This document shows positions 52,841 through 61,100 of a DNA stretch of 61,366 nt, piece by piece. The position numbers and the translations under genes are program-made. Every line of letters starts with the position of its first letter. Position 1 is the first letter of the stretch. Origin of the DNA: Clostridia bacterium (GTDB taxonomy: Bacteria > Bacillota_A > Clostridia > Oscillospirales > CAG-272); the NCBI GenBank assembly GCA_017632155.1, contig JAGBRZ010000077.1, forward strand, positions 1 through 61,366. The letters are read 5' to 3'. The notes below the pieces were generated by a model that saw nothing but the letters and a program-made list of their open reading frames with translations, did not search any database and was not told the origin of the DNA.

Positions 52841-53371
52841 TTAGTTTTTATGATCGTTTTGTGCACGGTGCATTCTTGTTTTGCTCCAATATCGTGTTAC
52901 GATCAGCCACGCGATGAAGGAAAAGACAACAAAAGGCAGATCGACTGTGAAAATCACAAGAATCGATGTGGGAAAACTGCTCAAAAATTCCTTACTCGCA
53001 TAAAACAAGTTTATTGCTCCAAAAAGTTTAGGTACAAGTATTGGCCATACTGCGAATCCTGCAGTGTTGATCCAAAAATATTTGTTTTTAATAACGTAAA
53101 CACACGCATCACGCAGATTCCATTCGCTGTTTTCAATATGCTTCAGATACACCACCTTGTGCTCGGTATTTCTGACAAGCAGAAAAACAACACAAACAGC
53201 AACCATAACGGCATATTGAACGAGAGCTTTCCATAAATATTCAAGCTGACTTTCCGCATCAATAAAAATGCGCATAGGTACTTGAAGGATCAACATTATC
53301 AGAAACGCAGCTATAATATACGTTCCGAAAAGAAATATGGAATTGCCGATAAAGTTAATTACTTTTTTCAT
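52841..53371 (-). CDS. Integral membrane protein, LytTR regulon
   Basis: A 176-residue protein with about four membrane helices (IIAAFLIMLILQV, QYAVMVAVCVVFLLV, FWINTAGFAVWPILV, LVIFTVDLPFVVFSFIAWLIV). ATG 53371 follows GAGGTGAGCAG. Second gene of an operon whose promoter carries the 27-nt-spaced TGGGATAA sites. Not recognised. Confidence 0.75.
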   Translation of the reverse strand: MKKVINFIGNSIFLFGTYIIAAFLIMLILQVPMRIFIDAESQLEYLWKALVQYAVMVAVCVVFLLVRNTEHKVVYLKHIENSEWNLRDACVYVIKNKYFWINTAGFAVWPILVPKLFGAINLFYASKEFLSSFPTSILVIFTVDLPFVVFSFIAWLIVTRYWSKTRMHRAQNDHKN

Positions 53372-53384
53372 ACTGCTCACCTCA

Positions 53385-54065
53385 TTAGCTTCTTTCTATC
53401 ATAGAACAAAATGTTGAAATATCGTGGAAATATAAATTTTGCCATGATTCGCCGCCCACGACTAACTTCCAAATAGTTTTATCAAGGTAATATGCTCGCA
53501 GCGGCACGGGATTGAAGATGACCACCTCGTGTATGTTTCCGGTTTGCAGATTTTCAACTCCAGTTGTGTGTATTCTTTTGCTTGGAAATGCAAATGTCTC
53601 ACTATGCATCCATTTGAGAAGATTTCCGGAGATGTTCTTGGGCTTGAATATTTTTGCCCAGGATAGGAAACCGGAACCTTTGGCGTTTAGGAGTATGTAT
53701 CCAACGATCTTCTCACTGACGTATTCATCAGGCGAATAGAAACGAAGATTTCGATTTTTTCCGAAAGTTGAAAGAAATCTTACGTTATATTGCGTCAGTC
53801 CCTTTGTAAGCACCATGCAGGTCTCCATATTATGACAGTCAAAGTTAAGATAATTGCCCGTTTTTTTGCATTTGAATCCCGCAATTTCGGCACTCTTTCT
53901 TATATTCTTGACAGCTTTTACTCTCTTGTTTACCGCTCGTAGGTATCTGTAAAGAAAGTATATCATCACTCCGGCAAGAACGTACAGTGCTATCTCTCCG
54001 AGAAAAACTATCCAGTTATATAACATCTGCGCTCTTTCATAGTCGCCTACTCTTGATAACATCAT
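53385..54065 (-). CDS. Membrane-anchored hypothetical protein, LytTR regulon
   Basis: A 226-residue protein with one N-terminal helix (IVFLGEIALYVLAGVMIYFLY) followed by a basic segment and a ~150-residue cytoplasmic or external domain (EVVIFNPVPLRAYYLDK). ATGATG at 54062-54065 after GGAGATA. Divergent from the LytTR regulator across a shared operator cluster. No family was recognised; a role in immunity or signalling with the two-component system is inferred from control only. Confidence 0.75.
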   Translation of the reverse strand: MMLSRVGDYERAQMLYNWIVFLGEIALYVLAGVMIYFLYRYLRAVNKRVKAVKNIRKSAEIAGFKCKKTGNYLNFDCHNMETCMVLTKGLTQYNVRFLSTFGKNRNLRFYSPDEYVSEKIVGYILLNAKGSGFLSWAKIFKPKNISGNLLKWMHSETFAFPSKRIHTTGVENLQTGNIHEVVIFNPVPLRAYYLDKTIWKLVVGGESWQNLYFHDISTFCSMIERS

Positions 54066-54098
54066 TATCTCCTTTCCGGTCTTCCCGACCGCACCTAT

Positions 54099-54241
54099 AT
54101 TATATCACAAATTCCGCCCAAAAGCAAAAAGTGGGATAATTAGTGCATTTTCTGGGATAATTTGATCAAAATCCTCAAATTATCCCTAAAATCAAGCGAT
54201 TTATCCCAAAACTCGCGTTCGACGCGAATTTAGTGTATAAT
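54099..54241. promoter_or_regulatory. Divergent pair of LytTR-type activated promoters
   Basis: Minus direction: TATAAT 54099-54104, 27 nt, site 54132-54139, second site 54153-54160. Plus direction: site 54180-54186, site 54201-54208 (TTATCCCA), 27 nt, TATAAT 54236-54241. Both pairs have a 21-nt period (two helical turns), as LytTR regulators need. Neither promoter has a consensus -35. Confidence 0.82.
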
Positions 54242-54259
54242 TATAATAGCATAAAAACA

Positions 54260-54288
54260 TTTACATTTACGCGCCGATATGCTATAAT
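54260..54288 (+). promoter_or_regulatory. Basal promoter of the regulator gene
   Basis: TTTACA (54260-54265), 17 nt, TATAAT (54283-54288), downstream of the activated promoter: constitutive low-level expression plus positive feedback is plausible. Confidence 0.72.
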
Positions 54289-54316
54289 ATATTTATCAAC
54301 CCAACGGAGTAAAAAC

Positions 54317-55048
54317 ATGATCAGAATAGTTATCTGCGATGACGATCCTTGCTTTGCTACAACGCTGACCGAAGAGCTGACCGCGCTTGCCGCGAAATAT
54401 GAGGGCGACCTTGATCTCAAGATCGGTCCCACCTTCACCTCGCCCGAGCTCGTTCTTTCGTTCATGGAGCAGATGGATTTCGACATTATCTTCCTTGATA
54501 TAGATATGCCGAAGATCACGGGCTTTGATCTCGCGGCGAAAATATCCGAAAAGGATCCGAAAGCGCTAATCATATTCGTTTCGGCTTACGATAATTACGT
54601 TTATCAGTCCTTCGCTTACAGTCCCTTCCGCTTTTTGCGTAAGCTTCATCTTAAAGAAGAGCTGCCATCCGCATTCGACAAGGCGATAGAAAAGTGCCTT
54701 TCGGAAACGCAGGCACTCTCATTTAACTCGACCGAAGGAAACATCACCCTCCGCCCGAGCGACGTGCTCTATTTTGAAAACGACAAAAACTATTATAATA
54801 TCTATTGCGAAAACGGCGCGACCTACAAATGCCGCGGCACGATAAAGGCGCTTGAAAGCATCTGCACCGATAAGAGATTTTTCAAGATCCACTCGGCATA
54901 TATAATCAACCTCGAGCACGTTTCGGAAACGCATAGCAGCTCCGCGGTTACGATGAAGGATGGCGCCGTCCTCTCGGTAGCGGCACCCCGCCGTTCCGAG
55001 TTTAAGGAAACCTATATGAAGTTCGTCCGCAGGAGGTATTCAAGATGA
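54317..55048 (+). CDS. Response regulator, receiver plus LytTR DNA-binding domain
   Basis: The product has 243 residues. The receiver has acidic D8-D10 and phospho-acceptor Asp61 (IIFLDIDMP), with a conserved Lys in FRFLRKLHL. The LytTR domain spans about 135-240 (VLYFENDKNYYNIYC, FFKIHSAYIINL). Relatives are AgrA and ComE. ATG 54317 follows ACGGAG. It is coupled to the kinase gene by an ATGA overlap. It most likely binds the TGGGATAA pairs at 52691-52785 and 54132-54208. Confidence 0.95.
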   Translation: MIRIVICDDDPCFATTLTEELTALAAKYEGDLDLKIGPTFTSPELVLSFMEQMDFDIIFLDIDMPKITGFDLAAKISEKDPKALIIFVSAYDNYVYQSFAYSPFRFLRKLHLKEELPSAFDKAIEKCLSETQALSFNSTEGNITLRPSDVLYFENDKNYYNIYCENGATYKCRGTIKALESICTDKRFFKIHSAYIINLEHVSETHSSSAVTMKDGAVLSVAAPRRSEFKETYMKFVRRRYSR

Positions 55049-56334
55049 TGCAGATGTTTGAGGTAGCTGCAACTCTCTTTGATTCGATCCTCACGATATG
55101 GTTCGTAACAAGGTTTTGTAAGCTTGAAAGTAAAAGGAGATATCAGATCGGCGCGGTTCTGCTGATTTTATGTGTAACCGTTTTTTGCGACAAGCTGTTT
55201 GCCGATTTTAATACGGTATCAATATTGTTGTGCGCTGCGATCACTTTGATGTATACCGCTCTTTCAGCGTATAGCATTTCATTCAGACAAATACTTGCCG
55301 TATGTCTGTTTTGGGTTTCGCTGATGGCGGTCAGCAGCACACTTTTTATCGTGATTTCGATGATAACGCAGGATTTTGAATCCCACCTTATGGGCAGCGA
55401 TTCGACGGTAAGATATATTTACGTTATTCTTCACAAGATAATACTTTTTACGCTTCTTCGCCTGATCCTTGCCTTAGTAAATGTGGATGGCAAAGTTGGT
55501 AGATTGAATGCGGTGCTTACATTCACGGTTTCTGCGGTTTCGGTGTTCGGACTCGGCGCGACAATGGTGATCGCCACAACGGATCACGCAAGCACTCTCG
55601 GCTCGCAGATCGCCGTGCTGATTGTTTCCTTCCTTTTGGTAAATATTATTCTGTATTTCATGCTCGCGCAGATTCAAAGACTGCAAAAGAAGGAATACGA
55701 GCTGAAACTCCTCGAAGAAAAGACCGCGTTTGACAGCGCGCGCCACGAGGAGACCACAGCAGTCTGGCAGAACGTTCGCCGAATTCAGCACGATATGAAG
55801 CATCATTTTTCTGTCATAAACGCCCAGCTCGAGGCGGGAAAAGCCGACGAAAGCCGCGAATACCTCGCAAAACTTCTTCCCGAGATCGAGTCGATGGGCA
55901 GAGTTATCCGCTCGGAAAACAAAACTATCGACTATATAATCAACTCCAAGCTCAGCGCGCTTACCGATACTCAGATAGTGATCTCGGGTCTGATTGCAGA
56001 TTTTTCGGATATCGAAGACCGCGATCTCGCTTGCCTATTCGGCAACATCCTCGATAACGCCATCGAAGCGATCTCGGAGCTTGAAGAAAAACGGATAGAG
56101 ATCCTTTTCTCTGTCGAAAACGCAAGCCGAATGATCATCTTCAAAAACACGATCGGCAAATCGGTGCTGAAAAACAACCCCGACCTCCGCTCGACCAAAA
56201 AGGATAATTCCTCGCACGGCTTCGGACACAAGATCGTAGAAAAGATCGTCTCCGACCACCGCGGAATGATAGACTACTTCGAGGAAGGAGATATGTTCGG
56301 AGTGCAGATCATTTTCCCGGGAATAGCAAAATAA
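55045..56334 (+). CDS. Sensor histidine kinase, GHKL (AgrC-like)
   Basis: The product has 429 residues. Six membrane helices occupy about 1-210. A cytoplasmic coiled segment leads to the phospho-acceptor region IQHDMKHHFSVINAQ. The GHKL ATPase has N-box LFGNILDNAIEAI and G-box SHGFGHKIVEKIV. AgrC-type kinases sense secreted peptides through the membrane domain; the signal here is unknown and no precursor-peptide gene was found. GGAGG precedes ATG 55045. Confidence 0.94.
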   Translation: MMQMFEVAATLFDSILTIWFVTRFCKLESKRRYQIGAVLLILCVTVFCDKLFADFNTVSILLCAAITLMYTALSAYSISFRQILAVCLFWVSLMAVSSTLFIVISMITQDFESHLMGSDSTVRYIYVILHKIILFTLLRLILALVNVDGKVGRLNAVLTFTVSAVSVFGLGATMVIATTDHASTLGSQIAVLIVSFLLVNIILYFMLAQIQRLQKKEYELKLLEEKTAFDSARHEETTAVWQNVRRIQHDMKHHFSVINAQLEAGKADESREYLAKLLPEIESMGRVIRSENKTIDYIINSKLSALTDTQIVISGLIADFSDIEDRDLACLFGNILDNAIEAISELEEKRIEILFSVENASRMIIFKNTIGKSVLKNNPDLRSTKKDNSSHGFGHKIVEKIVSDHRGMIDYFEEGDMFGVQIIFPGIAK

Positions 56335-56349
56335 TATAAAATAAAAATA

Positions 56350-56382
56350 GGGTGTCGTAAATCAAAAAGATTTACGACACCC
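56350..56382 (+). terminator. Terminator after the two-component operon
   Basis: A perfect 14-bp stem GGGTGTCGTAAATC/GATTTACGACACCC with an AAAAA loop and T-tail. Confidence 0.9.
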
Positions 56383-56402
56383 TTTTTTGATAAAATGAAA
56401 AG

Positions 56403-56861
56403 TTAAGCTTTGCAAACGTTTTTTAAAAATTCATCAAAGGTCATTGTTGGAATACCAACCTTGTTTAGCTTTGAAACAAATTTTGCATCGTCAGTTACAA
56501 GAGTACAACCTTCTCGTTTTGCTGCCTCACCGATCATCGCATCTTTTACATTGCTTCCGGTTTCAAATAACAGATCCTTATATGTTGTATCTTTTTCGTC
56601 AGCCAAAACAGAAAAGCCTAATCTGCTATAGCCCAGAACAAGTATATTTGGAACCATTTTGGCTCGCATTTGGCACAGACACAACATATGTTGAATACGT
56701 GATTCTTTCTTTGAATCAGGAATTTCCGTCAGTTCCTCAATTTGAAGAGCGGTTACATAAAATTCATACTGGCCATCACACTTATGAAAAAAACTTGTCC
56801 AATCCAGATCAGACTCAAGCAAAGAACTGAACGCGTTAGAATCAAACATTATCTTTTCCAA
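56403..56861 (-). CDS. PIN-domain protein (VapC-like)
   Basis: About 152 residues. PIN motifs: MFDSNAF (first Asp), LQIEELTEI (Glu), VKDAMIGEAA (Asp) and LVTDDAKF (Asp), the acidic cluster that binds metal for RNA cleavage in VapC-type toxins. The start is taken as TTG 56861 after GAGGTGATTAA; a GTG at 56870 lies inside that ribosome site. No classical antitoxin gene was seen beside it; the membrane protein upstream is its only partner. It may be an orphan or solitary RNase. Confidence 0.85.
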   Translation of the reverse strand: MEKIMFDSNAFSSLLESDLDWTSFFHKCDGQYEFYVTALQIEELTEIPDSKKESRIQHMLCLCQMRAKMVPNILVLGYSRLGFSVLADEKDTTYKDLLFETGSNVKDAMIGEAAKREGCTLVTDDAKFVSKLNKVGIPTMTFDEFLKNVCKA

Positions 56862-56897
56862 ATTAATCACCTCATTATATTGTAAGCTTATTATTGA

Positions 56898-57743
56898 TTA
56901 AAGCATATATTTGTTGTTTCTGTTCTTTAACACTCGTTCGATTTCATTCTTGTCAAAAAGAACCCTACTTGTTAAGTTGCCCGTTGGAATTCCTAAATCA
57001 ATTTCTTTTGCCGAGTCAAAGGTTATGTCCAAATGATAAATGAGTTCGGTAACTATAGTTCTTCCATACATATCATTACCGCCCACATATAAACTCATTT
57101 TCATAGTCAACGTATTTCCTCTTCCTTTAAGCCTATCATATAGTTTTTGCAACATTTCAGGATTGAGCGAAATCATAATATCGTATCGATAAAATTCATC
57201 GACATCTAAATAGCTTAATACAGGAATGTTGGTATTGACCGATTCGATAATAACATCATCAATCTTACATACAATGTTATAAAGTGTAGGGTTATACAAT
57301 ATGCCGTTTCCCGCATTTTTTATAGGCAGGATACATTCAATGACCTTGGTTCCACTGGTGTCGTTCTTAATTCTTTTTACCTTTTCGTAATCACATTTTG
57401 TAGAGACAATGATTGGTCGAGACATATCCTTCATATCTTCCATACGTTTTTTATTCTGATCGATTATGGTCCATGCAACACCGATTAAGGTAATACCACC
57501 ACCGATTATCGCCCCTAAAAAACCAATCCAAGAACTCTCATTTTCGTTTGTGATAAAACCAAAGAATTGAGGAAAAATAAACGCTTGCATTTTTATAGCA
57601 AAATTAACAGTTGGGGAGATTAAGAAAAAAGCAATACACAAGATTGCAATCTTAAACAATCTGCTTGTAAAGATTGTATATGTTATACGTTTCGCTTGGG
57701 AAGCTATTCTTTTAAGTTTTTCACAAATATTCCTCATAATCAT
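56898..57743 (-). CDS. Two-helix membrane protein with cytoplasmic/soluble C-domain
   Basis: The product has 281 residues. Two membrane helices (FKIAILCIAFFLISPTVNFAI and SSWIGFLGAIIGGGITLIGV) are followed by a coil and a ~160-residue beta-rich domain. The WIGFLGAIIGGG-x-TLIGV helix recurs in uncharacterised phage and mobile-element proteins. It may be cotranscribed with the PIN gene 37 nt downstream. The ribosome site is weak. No function was recognised. Confidence 0.75.
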   Translation of the reverse strand: MIMRNICEKLKRIASQAKRITYTIFTSRLFKIAILCIAFFLISPTVNFAIKMQAFIFPQFFGFITNENESSWIGFLGAIIGGGITLIGVAWTIIDQNKKRMEDMKDMSRPIIVSTKCDYEKVKRIKNDTSGTKVIECILPIKNAGNGILYNPTLYNIVCKIDDVIIESVNTNIPVLSYLDVDEFYRYDIMISLNPEMLQKLYDRLKGRGNTLTMKMSLYVGGNDMYGRTIVTELIYHLDITFDSAKEIDLGIPTGNLTSRVLFDKNEIERVLKNRNNKYML

Positions 57744-57952
57744 CTTTTCCCATAGTTTTATTAATTGATCAAAAAACGCACAGAATCCCTTCTACACGGT
57801 TGCTTTGTTTGGGGCAAAGTCCATTGATAAATAATTATACCACACAATTTGTTGTTTTTCAAGACGTTAGCATTTTCGAATTATTTAACAGTTAAATTTT
57901 TTCATAACTTTGACAATAAAGCAAAAGCTTATTTCAAATATTAAAACGTATC

Positions 57953-57981
57953 TTGACAAACCCTCAAAAATATGCTATAAT
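57953..57981 (+). promoter_or_regulatory. Promoter of the LexA-like gene
   Basis: Perfect TTGACA (57953-57958), 17 nt, TATAAT (57976-57981). GAATATATTTTC, a dyad loosely like the Bacillus SOS box, follows at about 57991 and could be an autoregulatory operator. Confidence 0.8.
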
Positions 57982-58023
57982 TCTATCGTGAATATATTTT
58001 CATTTATGTATTGAGGTGCACAT

Positions 58024-58638
58024 ATGCGATACTTACGCGAAGAAACGATGCAGAGGATCATAGCCTTTGTAGACGAACATTATAATGAAAACAGTTACTC
58101 TCCGACCATTGCGGAGATTTCGCGTAGCTTGTCTTTGGCGGTGGGAACGGTACACAAATATCTGCATCGTATGACCGAAATGGACAAGCTGTATTTTGAT
58201 GGGCGGCACATTATTACGCCCTATATTGAGGAACTGCAGGGCAAATTTCACGCGCCTGTCAGCGGAGATATCGCCTGCGGTTCTCCGATCTATGCAGAGG
58301 AGCAACACGACGATACGTTCCCGATCCCAACCAATTATATTGGCAAGGGCGAATACTTTTGGCTTCGTGCAAAAGGCCACTCTATGATTAACGCCGGAAT
58401 TGATAGCGGTGATTTAGTATTGATCCGTAAACAGAACACCGCTAACGAGGGAGATATCGTTGTTGCCTTGATCGATGACTCAGCTACACTTAAAACTCTT
58501 TCCTATGATAGAGCAAATCACAAAATTGTGTTGAAATCCGAAAATGATGATAAAGAAAATTATCCGAATCTGATCTATGACAACATTATCATTCAAGGTG
58601 TTGCAGAACATATATTAAAGAAAATAGATAGGAGATAA
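58024..58638 (+). CDS. LexA-family repressor with S24 autoprotease
   Basis: The product has 204 residues. A winged helix (about 1-65, YSPTIAEISRSLSLAVGTVHKYL) is followed by the S24 domain: cleavage site Cys85-Gly86 (DIACGSPI) where LexA usually has Ala-Gly, catalytic Ser120 (KGHSM) and Lys157 (ATLKT). The spacing equals that of E. coli LexA. GAGGTG precedes the ATG. It heads a rightward module with a sigma-like protein and a serine recombinase, so it probably represses element genes until DNA damage rather than serving as the host LexA. Confidence 0.9.
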   Translation: MRYLREETMQRIIAFVDEHYNENSYSPTIAEISRSLSLAVGTVHKYLHRMTEMDKLYFDGRHIITPYIEELQGKFHAPVSGDIACGSPIYAEEQHDDTFPIPTNYIGKGEYFWLRAKGHSMINAGIDSGDLVLIRKQNTANEGDIVVALIDDSATLKTLSYDRANHKIVLKSENDDKENYPNLIYDNIIIQGVAEHILKKIDRR

Positions 58639-58643
58639 AACTA

Positions 58644-59516
58644 TTGCCAGAAGAAAAAGACATTCAACAAATCACGGATGAATTTGTAACCGCGCTTGTA
58701 AACACTGTTGGAGAAGGAACAGTGCAGGAAGTTGTTGAGAAAAACAAAGACGATGCTCTCGACATAACCAACATAGCTACCGCTCTTTCACTTAAAGAAA
58801 TGCCGACGGAAGTGGTAAAGTATCTTAAAGAGCTCTCGCAGATCGTAAAAGATACAAGTATGGATACGCGCCATGATCTGAATTTAGCCTTTCCGCCATC
58901 GCACTTTTCAGGGGAAAGCAATCCGTTAATGCTATATTACAAGGTATTCTATGATACCGTTGCTTATTATACCGCACTTATTCAAGGTACGCCAGAGGTT
59001 CGTGATGCATTGATCAGAGCTATGGCAGATAAGGGATATAACGAGGATAATATTGACGAGTTTTTGAAGCGCGAGTGGGATATCAGTGCTTATCTTATGA
59101 ATCTTCCGCAAATTGCGGAGATTTTCAAGGAACTGCCCGATTATTCCGATTATAACTGCGGCAAGCCTAACAATTATTCTCTCCAAAACGCCAAGCGCAA
59201 GATTGAGCATATTATCGACGGACAGCTTGTTGAAAAGGTATCGCTTGAACGTGGCGGTCCCATAGATTCAAGCGGTCAATATACACCTTATCCTTTGGAT
59301 GATGTAACCGATGTTACTGCCGAAGTCATCGACAAGGTATATCTTGAACAATGCCTTGCTCTGCTTTCGCCCGAAGACCGTGAACTTTTGATTCGTCACG
59401 CTAATGGAGAAACCTTGACCGCGCTTGCTAAAGATTACGGTTATGCCAATGCAAGTGGAGTAAGAAAACGTATTGAACGGATCAAGAAACGAATTACTGA
59501 AAAATTTTCTGCGTAA
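58644..59516 (+). CDS. Sigma-region-4-like protein next to the recombinase
   Basis: A 290-residue protein with a TTG start at 58644 after GGAGATAAAACTA. Residues ~1-220 are helical with no recognised domain. The last ~60 (LALLSPEDRELLIRHANGET then LAKDYGYANASGVRKRIERIK) form a helix-turn-helix like sigma region 4. No region 2 was seen, so it is more likely a regulator than a full sigma factor. It lies between the LexA-like and recombinase genes. Confidence 0.78.
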   Translation: MPEEKDIQQITDEFVTALVNTVGEGTVQEVVEKNKDDALDITNIATALSLKEMPTEVVKYLKELSQIVKDTSMDTRHDLNLAFPPSHFSGESNPLMLYYKVFYDTVAYYTALIQGTPEVRDALIRAMADKGYNEDNIDEFLKREWDISAYLMNLPQIAEIFKELPDYSDYNCGKPNNYSLQNAKRKIEHIIDGQLVEKVSLERGGPIDSSGQYTPYPLDDVTDVTAEVIDKVYLEQCLALLSPEDRELLIRHANGETLTALAKDYGYANASGVRKRIERIKKRITEKFSA

Positions 59517-59579
59517 ATTGCTCGCACATTTGCAAGGATCGAAGACTTATGATAAAATAAGCGGGAAAGGGGTGATTAT

Positions 59580-61052
59580 ATGACAGGCGTTATTTACGCA
59601 AGATATTCCTCGGATAATCAAAGAGAGGAATCTATCGAAGGTCAGCTTCGCGAATGTACCGCATTTGCACAAAAGAACGATATAAAGATCATTGAGCATT
59701 ATATTGACAGAGCCTACTCTGCCAAAACGGACAACCGTCCCGAATTTCAACGGATGATACGGGAAAGTGCAAGGAAATCGTATGATGTTGTAATCGTATG
59801 GAAGCTCGACAGATTTTCGAGAAACCGTTTTGACTCAGCAAAATACAAAGCTGCTCTGAAAAAGAACAATGTGCGTGTGATTTCTGCAACCGAGGCTATA
59901 TCTGAGGGTGCAGAGGGTATTATTCTTGAATCGGTGCTTGAAGGAATGGCAGAGTATTACTCAGCAGACCTTTCGGAAAAGGTTACAAGAGGTCATACCG
60001 AAAATGCTCTCAAATGTCAATCTAATGGCAGCATTGTTCCATACGGGTACGTAGTCGACAAAGAAAAGCATTATCAGATTGATCCCGAAAAAGCGCCCGT
60101 AGTTCTTGAAATATTCAATCGCTATACAAGCGGGGAAACTGTTACCGAGATCATAACCGACCTTAACGCCAGAGGTCTTCGCACTTCAAAAGGGAACGAA
60201 TTCAACAAAAACAGTCTTCATCATATGTTGAAGAATCGCAAATACCTCGGTGAGTACCGCTACAACAATATCGTTACGCCGGGAGGAATTCCCGCAATCG
60301 TTCCCGAAGACATTTTCAATAGAGCCGTTACTATCTTGGAAAGCAACAAACGCGCTCCTGCGAGAAAGAAGGCTAAGGAAGATTATTTACTTACTACAAA
60401 GCTTTTCTGCGGAGATTGCCTTGCCATGATGGTTGGCGACAGCGCACAAAAAAGCAACGGTAATATATACCGTTATTATAAGTGCGTAGGAGCGAAAAAA
60501 CATATTTGTCGCAAAAAAGCCGTCCGCAAGGAATGGATCGAAGAAATAGCTTTTAAGCTAACGATGAAGATATTGATGAGTGACGATGATCTTCAAAAAA
60601 TAGCCGATAGGATTATGGAGTTACAAAAAGCCGAAAACACAATAATCCCAATACTTGAACGGCAACTCGAAGATATTCGCGCTTCTATAGATAACATTCT
60701 CAAAGCCATCGAAATGGGAGTGTGCACACGTTCAACGAAAACCCGCCTTGAAGAACTTGAGGCGGAAGAAGAAAGAATCAAGTGCGACATTGAACGCGAA
60801 CAAATGGGCTCACAACTTATTACCGAGGATCAGATCTGGTACATCTTTGATAAGTTCCGTAAAATGGACTTGTCGATGCCCAAGCAACGCCAACGACTTT
60901 TTGACAGTTTTCTGCAATCCATCGTTCTTTTCGATGACAGACTTATTATATCGTTTAATTATCGCAGTCAACCCGTTACCATTATGCTCGATCAACTGAT
61001 CGAGTTTGTTAATGGGGACATTTCGGATTTGAAAAGTTCAGCTTCACCATAA
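59580..61052 (+). CDS. Large serine recombinase
   Basis: A 490-residue site-specific recombinase. The catalytic N-terminal resolvase domain has YARYSSDNQREESIEGQ (nucleophile Ser10 or its neighbour), VWKLDRFSRN and an AEYYSADLSEKVTRG helix. A recombinase domain follows near 160-270. A zinc ribbon (CGDC ... YKC ... HICRKK) and a coiled coil (about 345-420) complete it. Such enzymes integrate and excise phages and ICEs with no duplication beyond 2 bp. GGGGTGATTAT precedes the ATG. It ends in a 17-bp terminator and is followed by tandem structured repeats. Confidence 0.95.
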   Translation: MTGVIYARYSSDNQREESIEGQLRECTAFAQKNDIKIIEHYIDRAYSAKTDNRPEFQRMIRESARKSYDVVIVWKLDRFSRNRFDSAKYKAALKKNNVRVISATEAISEGAEGIILESVLEGMAEYYSADLSEKVTRGHTENALKCQSNGSIVPYGYVVDKEKHYQIDPEKAPVVLEIFNRYTSGETVTEIITDLNARGLRTSKGNEFNKNSLHHMLKNRKYLGEYRYNNIVTPGGIPAIVPEDIFNRAVTILESNKRAPARKKAKEDYLLTTKLFCGDCLAMMVGDSAQKSNGNIYRYYKCVGAKKHICRKKAVRKEWIEEIAFKLTMKILMSDDDLQKIADRIMELQKAENTIIPILERQLEDIRASIDNILKAIEMGVCTRSTKTRLEELEAEEERIKCDIEREQMGSQLITEDQIWYIFDKFRKMDLSMPKQRQRLFDSFLQSIVLFDDRLIISFNYRSQPVTIMLDQLIEFVNGDISDLKSSASP

Positions 61053-61086
61053 CAAAACGCACGGCGCTCGCGCCGTGCGTTTTGTT
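61051..61086 (+). terminator. Terminator of the recombinase operon
   Basis: A perfect 17-bp stem (61051-61067 with 61070-61086) with a TC loop, starting within the stop codon. Confidence 0.9.
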
Positions 61087-61100
61087 ATGCTAATTCAAAA

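Noticed and set aside
56874..56879. TATAAT directly before the PIN gene as its promoter
   Set aside because: No -35 at 17 nt, and it would place the transcript start after the ribosome site; cotranscription from upstream is more likely.
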